A stretch of DNA of 64,000 nt. Origin: Fibrobacter sp. UWB11 (lineage in GTDB: Bacteria > Fibrobacterota > Fibrobacteria > Fibrobacterales > Fibrobacteraceae). Shown in pieces: positions 43,587-51,311 of the stretch. Made by a program: the position numbers and the translations under genes. Below the pieces are notes generated by a model. That model searched no databases, had not been told where the DNA came from, and saw nothing but the letters and a program-made list of their open reading frames with translations. Location of the stretch: contig NZ_FSRT01000001.1 in assembly GCF_900143015.1 (NCBI RefSeq), positions 248,001 through 312,000 of the forward strand, written 5' to 3'. Each line of letters begins with the position of its first letter. The first letter of the stretch is position 1.

Positions 43587-44375
43587 ATGATCTCAAAATT
43601 GCTTAACATCATCTATCTGGTGCTGCTGATTGTTTGCGTGTGCATCCTGATCCGCATCGTTAAAAGTGAACCGGCTGCTGTTCCGGTGGCTGCGTCCAAT
43701 GGAACGGTGGCGTTCGAAGTCCCGAAAATCGAAGTTTCGGCATCTGAAACCAAGAAGTTTGCTGCCGACAAGTTCGAGATGGGCTTTAGCCTTGAAATCC
43801 GCGGCAAGGACAAGGAAGCGGTCTTTAAACGCATTGCCGAACGACGTTCCGTGATTCTGGAAAATGTCAAGCAGCTCGATATTCCGCAGTCCGATGTGGA
43901 GCAGAACAGCGTGGATATCCGCAAGGAATGGACTTACCGCAACAACAAACGCGAACTTGTCGGTTACGTGGCAACGCAGAGTTTTGTGATTACGGTGAAC
44001 AGAAAGATTGATGCTGCTGCACTTGTGCAGGCGCTTTCTCCGGAACCGGATGTTGAAATCCATCGCACGTCGGCTGGGCTCAAGGATGAAAACGCCGTTC
44101 AGTCGAAGGTTGTCAAGGCTGTGGGCGAAAAAGCTAAGGCAAAAGCTAAAGATTACGCCGATGGCGTAGGCGCAACGCTTGGTCGCGTGTTGCAAATCAA
44201 CGGTGAAGGTGGCGGTATTTACTACAGGCCGATTCGCCTCCGCACGAATGGTCTCATGATGGCAAAATCTGCTATGCTTGATGGCGCTGTCGCAGAATCG
44301 GCCCCCGACGAAAGTGCCATTGCAGATTCCGTCGAGGTGAGCGCTTCTGTCCGCGTCGTCTTTGAACTAAAGTAG
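43587..44375 (+). CDS. SIMPL-domain protein (DUF541)
   Basis: 262 residues: an N-terminal membrane helix (IIYLVLLIVCVCILIRIV) that anchors it, then a SIMPL domain with VEVSA-type strands (IEVSASETKKFAADKFEMGF, ENVKQLDIPQSDVEQNSVDI, YVATQSFVITVNRKIDAAAL, KAKAKAKDYADGVGATLGRV, VSASVRVVFELK). ATG 43587 chosen because GGAGGG lies at 43573-43578; the in-frame ATG 43572 is within that site. Role of the family unclear, cell-envelope or stress-linked. Overlaps the convergent flavoprotein gene by nine bases. Confidence 0.82.
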   Translation: MISKLLNIIYLVLLIVCVCILIRIVKSEPAAVPVAASNGTVAFEVPKIEVSASETKKFAADKFEMGFSLEIRGKDKEAVFKRIAERRSVILENVKQLDIPQSDVEQNSVDIRKEWTYRNNKRELVGYVATQSFVITVNRKIDAAALVQALSPEPDVEIHRTSAGLKDENAVQSKVVKAVGEKAKAKAKDYADGVGATLGRVLQINGEGGGIYYRPIRLRTNGLMMAKSAMLDGAVAESAPDESAIADSVEVSASVRVVFELK

Positions 44376-44894
44376 TTCTAACAAACTTTCTTCATATTCC
44401 TGGGCCGCCTTATCAAGGGTGGCTTTTGTCGTATCCGGGCTGCAACCGTAGAATCCGAGCGGTTTAAACCACTTCATGCCGGCGGCGTTTGCTGTCATCT
44501 CGAACGGGATGAGCATTTCTTCGGCGGTGTAGCGGTTAAGCCCTTCGTGCGTGTAGTGTTCTGCGGCAGCGCCTGCGGTAAATACGACGCGTACGGGCAT
44601 GCCCTTCAAGAAGTTGTCCGCGCTGTAGACTATCGGGCTCATGACTTGGTCTTGCCAGTCGCGCAAACTGGCGGGGGAGTTATACCAATATATAGGGAAC
44701 TGCCAAACAATAGCCTTGGACTCCTTCAACAATTTTTTTTCGGCTTCCAGGTCGAAGTAGCCATTAACTCGATTTTTGTCAAGGTGGTGAAACACAAAAT
44801 TGGGATTTTTTCTGTTGATATCCACTAAGTGTTTGTTGAACATGGAGTTAGAAATGTTCGGATGCGATAGAAGAATTGTGATTTGATTGTTCAT
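44367..44894 (-). CDS. NAD(P)H dehydrogenase (quinone)-like flavodoxin-fold protein
   Basis: 175 residues of the NQO1/KefF/MdaB flavodoxin-like-fold family. Landmarks: ILLSHPNISNSMFNKHL (FMN/FAD phosphate loop), AIVWQFPIYWYNSPASLRDW and the block VVFTAGAAAEHYTHEGLNRY. Reduces quinones or acts as a regulatory partner of potassium efflux; no Kef gene is near. Start at ATG 44894 is chosen over 44966 because the family begins at this point; the ribosome site is weak. Confidence 0.8.
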   Translation of the reverse strand: MNNQITILLSHPNISNSMFNKHLVDINRKNPNFVFHHLDKNRVNGYFDLEAEKKLLKESKAIVWQFPIYWYNSPASLRDWQDQVMSPIVYSADNFLKGMPVRVVFTAGAAAEHYTHEGLNRYTAEEMLIPFEMTANAAGMKWFKPLGFYGCSPDTTKATLDKAAQEYEESLLELL

Positions 44895-45033
44895 TATTTT
44901 TTTTCTGTTGATAAGTTGAGGAAATATTATAAAAAAATTACATCTTACGTGCAAAAAATCTTCCAAAATGTTCTGTTATTTATTATACTTGTAGTGGGTT
45001 GACCTACATCTTGTGGGTGTGGTCCGAACTCCA

Positions 45034-45078
45034 ACACAAGATATAGTAAAATTGAATGGATTTGACTATATTTGAGGA
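45034..45078 (+). promoter_or_regulatory. Candidate NrdR-box region before nrdD
   Basis: ACACAAGATATAGTAA (45034-45049) agrees with 13 of 16 positions of the NrdR box (ACACWATATATWGTGT). A much weaker candidate TGACTATATTTGAGGA starts at 45063, about three helical turns away. NrdR boxes are usually paired; the second here is poor. Confidence 0.4.
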
Positions 45079-45103
45079 AACGGGATATTAAGGTTATTTT
45101 TAG

Positions 45104-47434
45104 ATGATTTTTACTGTCAAAAAGCGCGACGGCCGCGAGATGCCGTTCAACATCGAAAAGATTGCAGACGCTGTAATCAAGGCGTTTAGAGCCTCTGGCG
45201 AATTGGATGAACAGATAAAGGCTTCCCAAGCTCAGATGAATTTGCTCGGAAGCGATGACCTTCTGACAAACGTTGCTCTTAAGGTTGCTGCCGAAGCCGT
45301 TGGCCATCTCGAATCCGAAAACAAGACCAAGCCGGACATCGAAGAAATCCAGGATGCTGTTGAAAAGGCTTTGACCGAAGGCGGTTACGCCGATACCGCC
45401 AAGAGCTATATCTTGTACCGTGCCGAACGTACCCGCGTACGTGAAGTCAACACCCGCCTCATGCAGACGCTTCATGACATTACGTTCAGCTCTGCCAAGG
45501 AATCCGACCTCAAGCGCGAAAACGCCAATATCGATGGCGATACCGCCATGGGCACCATGCTCAAGTACGGTTCCGAATCCGCTAAGCACTTCTACACGAT
45601 GATGATGCTCAAGCCGGAACACAGCCGCGCCCACATGGATGGTGACATTCACATCCATGACCTCGACTTCTATTCTCTTACGATGACCTGCTGCCAGATT
45701 GACCTCATTAAGTTGTTCAAGAACGGCTTCAACACAGGTCACGGTCACTTGCGTGAACCGAAGGATATCCGCAGCTACGCCGCTTTGGCCGCTATCGCCA
45801 TTCAGAGTAACCAGAACGACCAGCACGGTGGACAGTCCGTGCCGAACTTTGATTACGCCATGGCAAACGGTGTGCGCATCACGTACCGCAAGGCTTACCT
45901 TTCGAACATGGTCAAGGCTCTCATGCTCTTGACGGGCAAGACCGAAGAAGAAATCCAGCCGGTGGTGAAAAAGCTCCACGGCGAAATGGCTGAAATGGGC
46001 ATGGTCGCAACGCTCGTGCCGAATGAAAAGTTCCAGACAACTGAAGCCCACGAACTTTCCAAAACTTATGACGCCGAAACGGTAAAGAACGCCCAGAAGT
46101 TTGCCGAAAAGATGGCTTACGAAGAAACCGACAAGGCAACGTTCCAGGCAATGGAAGCTTTTGTCCACAACTTGAACTCCATGCACAGCCGCGCTGGTGC
46201 CCAGACTCCGTTCTCTAGCATCAACTATGGTATGTGCACGGAACCGGAAGCCCGCATGGTCATGAAGAACTTGCTCCTCACGACCGAAGAAGGCCTCGGC
46301 GGTGGTGAAACGGCTATCTTCCCGATCCAGATTTTCCGCGTCAAGGACGGCATCAACCTCAATCCGGGCGAACCGAACTACGACTTGTTCAAGCTCGCCT
46401 GCCGCGTGAGTGCCAAGCGCCTGTTCCCGAACTTTAGCTTCCAGGACGCTCCGTACAACCTGCAGTACTACAAGCCGGGTCATCCGGAAACCGAAATTTC
46501 GTACATGGGCTGCCGTACCCGCGTGATTGGCAACCATTACGACCCGAGCCGTGAAATCTCTTACGGCCGTGGCAACTTGAGCTTTACCTCGATTAACCTC
46601 CCGCGTATTGCCATCAAGATGAAGTCCGTGGACCTGTTCTTCAAGGAACTCGACCGCATGCTTCAGCTCGTGAGCGACCAGCTCATGGAACGCTTTGCCG
46701 TGCAGAGCCGCCGCAAGGTTAAGAACTTCCCATTCCTCATGGGACAGGGTGTGTGGATTGATTCCGACAAGCTCGGCTGGGAAGATACCGTGGGCGAAGT
46801 CATCAAGCACGGTACGCTCTCCATTGGCTTTATCGGCCTTGCTGAAACATTGGTGATGCTCACGGGCAAGCACCATGGCGAATCCGAAGCTTCCCAGGAA
46901 CTCGGCCTCAAGATTATCGGCCACATGCGCGAATTCTGCGACAAGGAATCCGAACGCCTTGGCCTCAACTTCAGCTTGCTTGCAACACCGGCTGAAGGCC
47001 TCTCGGGCCGTTTTGTGCGCATGGATAAGAAGAAGTTTGGCATTATCCCGGGCGTTACCGACCGCGATTACTACACGAACTCTTTCCACGTGCCGGTCTA
47101 CTACAAGATTTCCGCATTCAAGAAGCTCTCGCTCGAAGCCCCGTACCACGCGCTCACGAACGCTGGTCACATCAGCTACATCGAACTTGATGGCGACCCG
47201 ACGCAGAACCTGGACGCTTTTGAAAAGATCGTGAAGCACATGGCGAAGGTCGGTATCGGTTATGGTTCCATCAACCATCCGGTGGACCGCGACCCGGTTT
47301 GCGGATTTGTGGGTGTGATTGGCGATGTGTGCCCGCGCTGCGGACGTAGTGAAGGCCACGCTATCTCTTGCGAAAAGCTCGAAGAACTTAGAAAGAAATT
47401 CCCTGGAATGCCCGCATTCAGAGGGATCAGATGA
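45104..47434 (+). CDS. nrdD: Anaerobic (class III) ribonucleoside-triphosphate reductase, large part without glycyl-radical motif
   Basis: 776 residues. N-terminal ATP-cone (VKKRDGREMPFNIEKIADAV), then the reductase barrel with MTCCQIDLIKLFKNGFNTGH, YGMCTEPEARMVM, ISYMGCRTRVIGNHY, and a C-terminal zinc site Cys733, Cys743, Cys746, Cys756 (DVCPRCGR). Normally a RxxGYL glycyl-radical motif follows the zinc site in the same chain. Here the chain stops at PAFRGIR (TGA 47432-47434) and the motif is encoded in the next small gene, in another frame with its own ribosome site. Probably works with that peptide and NrdG to make dNTPs anaerobically. Confidence 0.95.
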   Translation: MIFTVKKRDGREMPFNIEKIADAVIKAFRASGELDEQIKASQAQMNLLGSDDLLTNVALKVAAEAVGHLESENKTKPDIEEIQDAVEKALTEGGYADTAKSYILYRAERTRVREVNTRLMQTLHDITFSSAKESDLKRENANIDGDTAMGTMLKYGSESAKHFYTMMMLKPEHSRAHMDGDIHIHDLDFYSLTMTCCQIDLIKLFKNGFNTGHGHLREPKDIRSYAALAAIAIQSNQNDQHGGQSVPNFDYAMANGVRITYRKAYLSNMVKALMLLTGKTEEEIQPVVKKLHGEMAEMGMVATLVPNEKFQTTEAHELSKTYDAETVKNAQKFAEKMAYEETDKATFQAMEAFVHNLNSMHSRAGAQTPFSSINYGMCTEPEARMVMKNLLLTTEEGLGGGETAIFPIQIFRVKDGINLNPGEPNYDLFKLACRVSAKRLFPNFSFQDAPYNLQYYKPGHPETEISYMGCRTRVIGNHYDPSREISYGRGNLSFTSINLPRIAIKMKSVDLFFKELDRMLQLVSDQLMERFAVQSRRKVKNFPFLMGQGVWIDSDKLGWEDTVGEVIKHGTLSIGFIGLAETLVMLTGKHHGESEASQELGLKIIGHMREFCDKESERLGLNFSLLATPAEGLSGRFVRMDKKKFGIIPGVTDRDYYTNSFHVPVYYKISAFKKLSLEAPYHALTNAGHISYIELDGDPTQNLDAFEKIVKHMAKVGIGYGSINHPVDRDPVCGFVGVIGDVCPRCGRSEGHAISCEKLEELRKKFPGMPAFRGIR

Positions 47435-47454
47435 TTTTACAAGGAGTGCAAAAA

Positions 47455-47601
47455 ATGTCTGAAAAAGAAATGTCTCAGTATGGTGAAGGTGTCGGATTCG
47501 AACGCATCCGCCGCATTACAGGTTACCTCGTCGGTACAGTCGACCGCTTCAACAATGCCAAGCGCGCTGAAGTCAACGATCGCGTAAAGCACGGCGTATA
47601 A
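47455..47601 (+). CDS. 48-residue glycyl-radical peptide: C-terminal piece of NrdD as a separate gene
   Basis: Small gene, absent from long-ORF lists, coding for MSEKEMSQYGEGVGFERIRR followed by ITGYLVGTVDRFNNAKRAE and VNDRVKHGV. The part FERIRRITGYLVGT matches the glycyl-radical end of class III NrdD; the radical glycine would be Gly23. AAGGAG at 47441-47446 is eight bases before ATG 47455; an alternative ATG 47431 overlaps the nrdD TGA (ATGA) and gives 56 residues. It ends one base before nrdG. The frame differs from nrdD (+2), so simple stop read-through would not fuse them. By analogy with GrcA/YfiD of pyruvate formate-lyase it may dock as an autonomous radical domain. Confidence 0.85.
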   Translation: MSEKEMSQYGEGVGFERIRRITGYLVGTVDRFNNAKRAEVNDRVKHGV

Positions 47602-47602
47602 G

Positions 47603-48163
47603 ATGGATGAATATCCTCCACTGCGGATTGCAGGGATTGAGCCCGAATCATTCGTGGACGGTCCCGGAATCCGCTTGACTGTGTTTACTCAGGGCTGTCA
47701 CCACAACTGCCCAGGTTGCCAGAATCCGCAGACTCATGATTTTGAGGGCGGACACTTTATCGAGCGCGAAGCGATCATCACGATGATCAAGGAAAATCCG
47801 TTGCTCGATGGCGTGACGTTTAGCGGAGGCGATCCGATGGACCAGGCGGCGGCACTTGTTCCGCTTGCACGCGAAATCAAGGAACGCGGTCTCAATCTCG
47901 TGATTTTCACGGGATACACGTACGAACAGCTGATGAAGCTTACGCCCGAAAAGCCGGAGCTCTTTGAATTGCTCTCGTTTGCGGACATCCTCATCGACGG
48001 TCCGTTTATCATGGCGAAAAAATCGCTGGACATTAAGTTCAGAGGTTCTTGGAACCAGCGCATTATCGATGTGCAAAAGAGCCTTGTCGAAGGCCACGTG
48101 GTCATCCACCAGATTCAATTGGACGAGATGGCGGAACACCCCGACAGGGAATACAATACGTAA
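47603..48163 (+). CDS. nrdG: Anaerobic ribonucleotide reductase activating protein
   Basis: Radical SAM activase that installs the glycyl radical of NrdD. 186 residues. Cluster motif CHHNCPGC (Cys32, Cys36, Cys39), GIEPESFVDGPGIRLTVF before it and TFSGGDPMDQAAAL, the SAM-binding block, after. Starts one base after the glycyl peptide gene; same operon as nrdD, so the two-part reductase and its activase are made together. Confidence 0.95.
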   Translation: MDEYPPLRIAGIEPESFVDGPGIRLTVFTQGCHHNCPGCQNPQTHDFEGGHFIEREAIITMIKENPLLDGVTFSGGDPMDQAAALVPLAREIKERGLNLVIFTGYTYEQLMKLTPEKPELFELLSFADILIDGPFIMAKKSLDIKFRGSWNQRIIDVQKSLVEGHVVIHQIQLDEMAEHPDREYNT

Positions 48164-48263
48164 GTTAATTCTAAGTTACTAGTTACTAGAATGTTGTTGG
48201 TTGTTGAGAGTGTCATCCTGAATATAGGGCGTTGCCTAAAGTCAAAAGATTAAGTGAACTGTA

Positions 48264-48288
48264 AGGGTGCCGTGGGCATCCTTTTTTT
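48264..48288 (+). terminator. Terminator of the nrd operon
   Basis: Stem AGGGTGCC/GGCATCCT (one G-T pair) with loop GTG, followed by T7. Confidence 0.85.
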
Positions 48289-48315
48289 ACATATTTAATA
48301 GAGCTTTTATTGGTT

Positions 48316-48526
48316 TTAGTATGTAATTTGGAATTTCGATTTTTTAACCTTACATACTAAAATTGATTTTTTGGGGTGTTAGTATGTAATTTTTAGTCGA
48401 AAAATGCTAATACAAGTGATTTTTTTTTGTGAATATTATGTTTTGGAGGCTGATTTCTGTTGTTTTTGTCCGTTTAGTTGGTTTCTTTTACATACTAATT
48501 TTAGAATTTTGACTTTTAGTATGTAT
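48316..48526. repeat. Cluster of five TTAGTATGTAA motifs in both orientations
   Basis: In a very A+T-rich gap, TTAGTATGTAA occurs at 48316-48326, 48379-48389 and (last base changed) 48516-48526, and its reverse complement TTACATACTAA at 48350-48360 and 48488-48498. Opposed copies can pair into hairpins. The spacing is uneven. The whole gap 48164-48780 (617 bases) otherwise holds the nrd terminator, a TAGTTA-rich patch at 48165-48195 and a hairpin at 48656-48677. Confidence 0.75.
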
Positions 48527-48655
48527 ATGAATAAATTATACACGCTGAAAGGCGTGAAAAATGTGTGTAAATGGTCGTTTTTTGGCCATGTTGGCCCTCA
48601 CGATGACGTATAAGGCGGGAGCTGCAGATGTCGAAGCATGATCCGCCATCTAAAA

Positions 48656-48677
48656 GATTCCACCAAGCTGGTGGATC
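48656..48677 (+). other. Perfect hairpin upstream of the collagen-like lipoprotein gene
   Basis: GATTCCACCA/TGGTGGATC with a short AGC loop, followed by TTGTGCTTTT; a possible weak terminator about 100 bases before ATG 48781. Confidence 0.5.
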
Positions 48678-48780
48678 TTGTGCTTTTCATCGAATTTTTT
48701 GACACTATCCCATTCCCTACATTCCGTAGCATTGTTATATTAGGCTCTAAAATCCTAAAAATTCTATACGGGAGTGCGTT

Positions 48781-50199
48781 ATGAGCGCAATAAGATATTC
48801 TTTCGTGGCTGGCGTTGTTGTTATCGCCATGCTTACAGCATGCGGTGACGATGTCCTCAATATAACCGAATTGAGCGAGAAAGCATCTCTCGACATTGTC
48901 GAAAAATACAAGGAACTGCCGAAGTGTGAAGAGTCCGTTTACGGTTCATTGAATTACGTTCAGGATTCTTCGCAAGTATTCGCCTGCACTTCGGATGGCT
49001 GGGTGTCGCTCAAGGGTGAAAAGGGTGCCAAGGGTGACGAAGGCAAGGCCGGTGAAAACGGCAAGAACGGCGAAGACGGCAAGAACGGGGAATCCTGCAC
49101 GACAAAGGCCGTCGAGGGTGGGGTTGAGGTGAGCTGCCCGGGGTCTGAGCCGGTCGTAATCAAGAACGGCGACAAGGGCGCCGACGGCAAGAGCGCTTAC
49201 GAACTTTCGGGAACGGACAAGACGCTGGAAGAATGGCTCGCCTCGCTGAAGGGCAAGGACGGCGAGTCCTGCACGACAAAGGCCGTCGAGGGTGGGGTTG
49301 AGGTGAGTTGCCCGGGGTCTGAGCCGGTCGTAATCAAGAACGGAACGAACGGCGAGAACGGGACGAGTTGCAATATTGTAAGCGACAAGGACGGCGTCGT
49401 TACGATTCAATGTGGCGAAGGTGAAAATGCCAAGACCACTGAACTCCATAAGACCGTGTGCGGCACAAAACCGTTTGACCCTGCAGACAAGTTCTGCTAT
49501 GCGGAGGAATTGTATGACCTGTGCAATGGCGATAAGTACGACCCAGAGCGTCAGTTCTGTGCCAAGTTTAATGACGATGCGAAAATGGAACAGATCTACA
49601 AAATGGTGACTATCGCTCCGGAAGGAACGGTTTACAGCGAGACCTGGATGGCCGAGAACCTGAACTACAAAACAGAGAACAGCTGGTGTGGTGGCGGAAG
49701 TGGAACGACGGAAGGCGATTGTTCTGTTTACGGTCGCCTGTACACGTGGACTTCGGCGGTCGGGAAGACCGAAACGGAGTGCGGTTATGGACAAGAATGC
49801 AATCTGGGCACGGGCGATATCCGCGGAGTCTGCCCCGAAGGCTGGCACCTGCCAAGCCAAGAAGAATGGGAAGACCTGTTTGAGGCTGTTGGCGGTCAAG
49901 TTGTTGGCGGTGAATCGACGACGGCCGGAGCCAAGCTCAAGTCCACAAGCGGCTGGAATGATTATAGAGGAGAAAGCGGCAATGGCTCGGATGCTTTCGG
50001 CTTTTCCGCGTTGCCCGCCGGCGGCAGGAGCAACTATGGCAGTTACGACTACGGAGGCGACTTCGCGATCTTCTGGAGTTCTACTAAGTACGATGTCTAC
50101 TACGCGTACCTCATGAACTTGCGCTACGACCACGAGTATGCGTCCATGATCCCCCTATACAAGTACTACGGGTTTTCAGTTCGTTGTCTCAAGGACTAG
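48781..50199 (+). CDS. FISUMP lipoprotein with collagen-like repeats
   Basis: 472 residues. Lipobox MLTACG (Cys21); residues about 75-105 and 130-185 have collagen-like Gly-x-y triplets (GEKGAKGDEGKAGENGKNGE, GDKGADGKS, GTNGENGT) broken by a twice-repeated module (ESCTTKAVEGGVEVSCPGSE, then PVVIKNG) encoded by a near-identical 87-base DNA repeat. The C-terminal 200 residues are a FISUMP domain (ETWMAENLNY, CPEGWHLPSQEEW, STSGWN, FSALPAGGR, FSVRCLKD). GGGAG lies before ATG 48781. Phage-tail-like collagen modules in bacterial surface proteins form trimers; that is plausible but inferred here. Confidence 0.87.
   Translation: MSAIRYSFVAGVVVIAMLTACGDDVLNITELSEKASLDIVEKYKELPKCEESVYGSLNYVQDSSQVFACTSDGWVSLKGEKGAKGDEGKAGENGKNGEDGKNGESCTTKAVEGGVEVSCPGSEPVVIKNGDKGADGKSAYELSGTDKTLEEWLASLKGKDGESCTTKAVEGGVEVSCPGSEPVVIKNGTNGENGTSCNIVSDKDGVVTIQCGEGENAKTTELHKTVCGTKPFDPADKFCYAEELYDLCNGDKYDPERQFCAKFNDDAKMEQIYKMVTIAPEGTVYSETWMAENLNYKTENSWCGGGSGTTEGDCSVYGRLYTWTSAVGKTETECGYGQECNLGTGDIRGVCPEGWHLPSQEEWEDLFEAVGGQVVGGESTTAGAKLKSTSGWNDYRGESGNGSDAFGFSALPAGGRSNYGSYDYGGDFAIFWSSTKYDVYYAYLMNLRYDHEYASMIPLYKYYGFSVRCLKD
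49082..49342 (+). repeat. Internal duplication of an 87-base segment within the collagen-like gene
   Basis: The segment coding GESCTTKAVEGGVEVSCPGS to KNG is present at about 49085-49169 and 49259-49343 with almost no base differences, implying a recent duplication. Confidence 0.85.
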
Positions 50200-50202
50200 C
50201 CA

Positions 50203-50290
50203 GCCGAGTGATGCGGTCGCCAAGTTTACTTGAGCGGCCATTTCCGAGGCGCAGTAGTCTGCGCTACGCAGTAGCGCCATGACAAGCAGT
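50203..50290 (+). repeat. 3' flank repeat shared with the FISUMP gene at 2367
   Basis: CCGAGTGATGCGGTCGCCAA, GGCCATTTCCGAGGCGCAG and a hairpin (GCGCTACGCAGTAGCGC) follow the stop codon in the same order as at 2355-2456. Confidence 0.75.
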
Positions 50291-50318
50291 GAGGGACTCC
50301 CTCTTTATAAAATAAAAA

Positions 50319-50342
50319 AAGGCTCCCCGCAGGGGGCCTTAA
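50319..50342. terminator. Terminator-like hairpin after the collagen-like lipoprotein
   Basis: Stem AAGGCTCCC/GGGGGCCTT with loop CGCA, preceded by A7 (a T7 tail on the minus strand), so it may stop transcription from the right as well. Beyond it, 50343-50480 is intergenic repeat of the GTCATTCTGA and 28.5-kb type. Confidence 0.6.
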
Positions 50343-50553
50343 ATGTTTTGGATTGCTTCGCCCCATGGGGCTCGCAATGACGTGCTAGGTTATTCAGCAC
50401 GGATGCTTGCATACGTATTGAATAACCGACGCTGTCATGCACTCAGTGCAATGACGTAGGGGCCGAGCGCAACGCGGACTCGATTTTTTTTCGAGCACTC
50501 AATATTGCTAAAACGATTGTTTTTAGTGCTGTTTTAGTACTTTTTTGTAAAAA

Positions 50554-50807
50554 ATGCAATTTTTAAAGTATGGAAAAGATTGTATTGGCAGCACCATATC
50601 AACACGCCCGAAATCAATACCTGGATGGGCCTGTCGTTTGAACGTATCTGCATGTCGCACATTCTGCAAATCAAAAAGGCTTTACGAATCGACGGCATTT
50701 CAACAATCAATTATGCTTGGCGCAGTAAAAAATCTACACCAGGAGCGCAAATCGACTTGGTGATTGAACGAGCCGACAGAATCGTCAACCTGTGTGAAAT
50801 ACGATAG
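50554..50807 (+). pseudogene. Remnant of a DUF4143/DUF234-type AAA ATPase, C-terminal end
   Basis: Reading frame from about 50580 gives INTWMGLSFERICMSHILQI and PGAQIDLVIERADRIVNLCE, which is the typical C-terminal end of the predicted AAA-superfamily ATPases that end with a nuclease-like GAQIDLLIDR...CEIKF block. No Walker motifs and no N-terminal 350 residues are present; the frame ends with a stop directly after CEIR. The preceding 60 bases show traces in a neighbouring frame. A decayed mobile or accessory gene. Confidence 0.7.
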
Positions 50808-51092
50808 GGTCCAAACAGAACCTAAAAAATACCATTTAGTATTATGCCAAATAATGTAATTCTTGTGTAATCCCTGAAGTGCGGTCACGTCCTCTTCGCG
50901 TTTTTTTTCGTACCCCTTGCAAACGGTTGTTGGCAAAATGCAGGGCCCGACAAGCGACCTCTTGTTTTTGAAAATTGAACATTTTATATTATAGACACCA
51001 CCGTAGAAGTGTGTTGCCGGGTTTCACCTGTCTAGTGATGCTCCATAGTTAATATATCCGTTACTTATATGAAATAAACAAGGGACAAAGCT

Positions 51093-51311
51093 ATGGCCAG
51101 ACCTATTCGCGAAACTCCGATACTCTTTGGTGAAGATGCCCGCCGTTTTCTTGCTGCAATGCAGGAACGTCGCCCCGAACCTCCAGAAGTTCGTGCCCGC
51201 CGCTTGCGGAACTACGAATTTATGAAAAAGGCTTATGAACTGGGTATGGCCGAAAAGCGTGCTCGCGAAGAAGCCAATGGAGGTATTGATCCGTGGTTCA
51301 ACAATACATAG
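51093..51311 (+). CDS. Putative antitoxin paired with the GNAT protein
   Basis: 72 residues, basic and helical: starts MARPIRETPILFGEDARRFL and ends GIDPWFNNT. Similar short proteins with MARPI(R/K)ETPIL at the N-terminus stand before GNAT genes in Bacteroidota, where they look like the antitoxin of a type II pair; that comparison is from memory of the family pattern. GGGACA before ATG 51093. It overlaps the acetyltransferase gene by 19 bases, as is common in toxin-antitoxin operons. The gap 50808-51092 holds no gene. Confidence 0.72.
   Translation: MARPIRETPILFGEDARRFLAAMQERRPEPPEVRARRLRNYEFMKKAYELGMAEKRAREEANGGIDPWFNNT

Noticed and set aside
44945-47359. 804-residue open frame on the minus strand
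   Set aside because: It mirrors nrdD codon by codon, is rich in His/Val/Arg as expected from antisense of biased codons, and has no ribosome site or domain.
47401-47460. Programmed frameshift joining nrdD to the glycyl peptide
   Set aside because: No slippery heptamer or obvious downstream structure, and the small frame has a well-spaced AAGGAG and ATG of its own. Sequencing error cannot be fully excluded.
48316-48526. CRISPR array
   Set aside because: The repeated unit is only 11 bases, in both orientations and unevenly spaced; no cas genes.
48404-48613. 69-residue frame in the A+T-rich gap
   Set aside because: Runs through the motif cluster, composition is that of intergenic DNA, no ribosome site.
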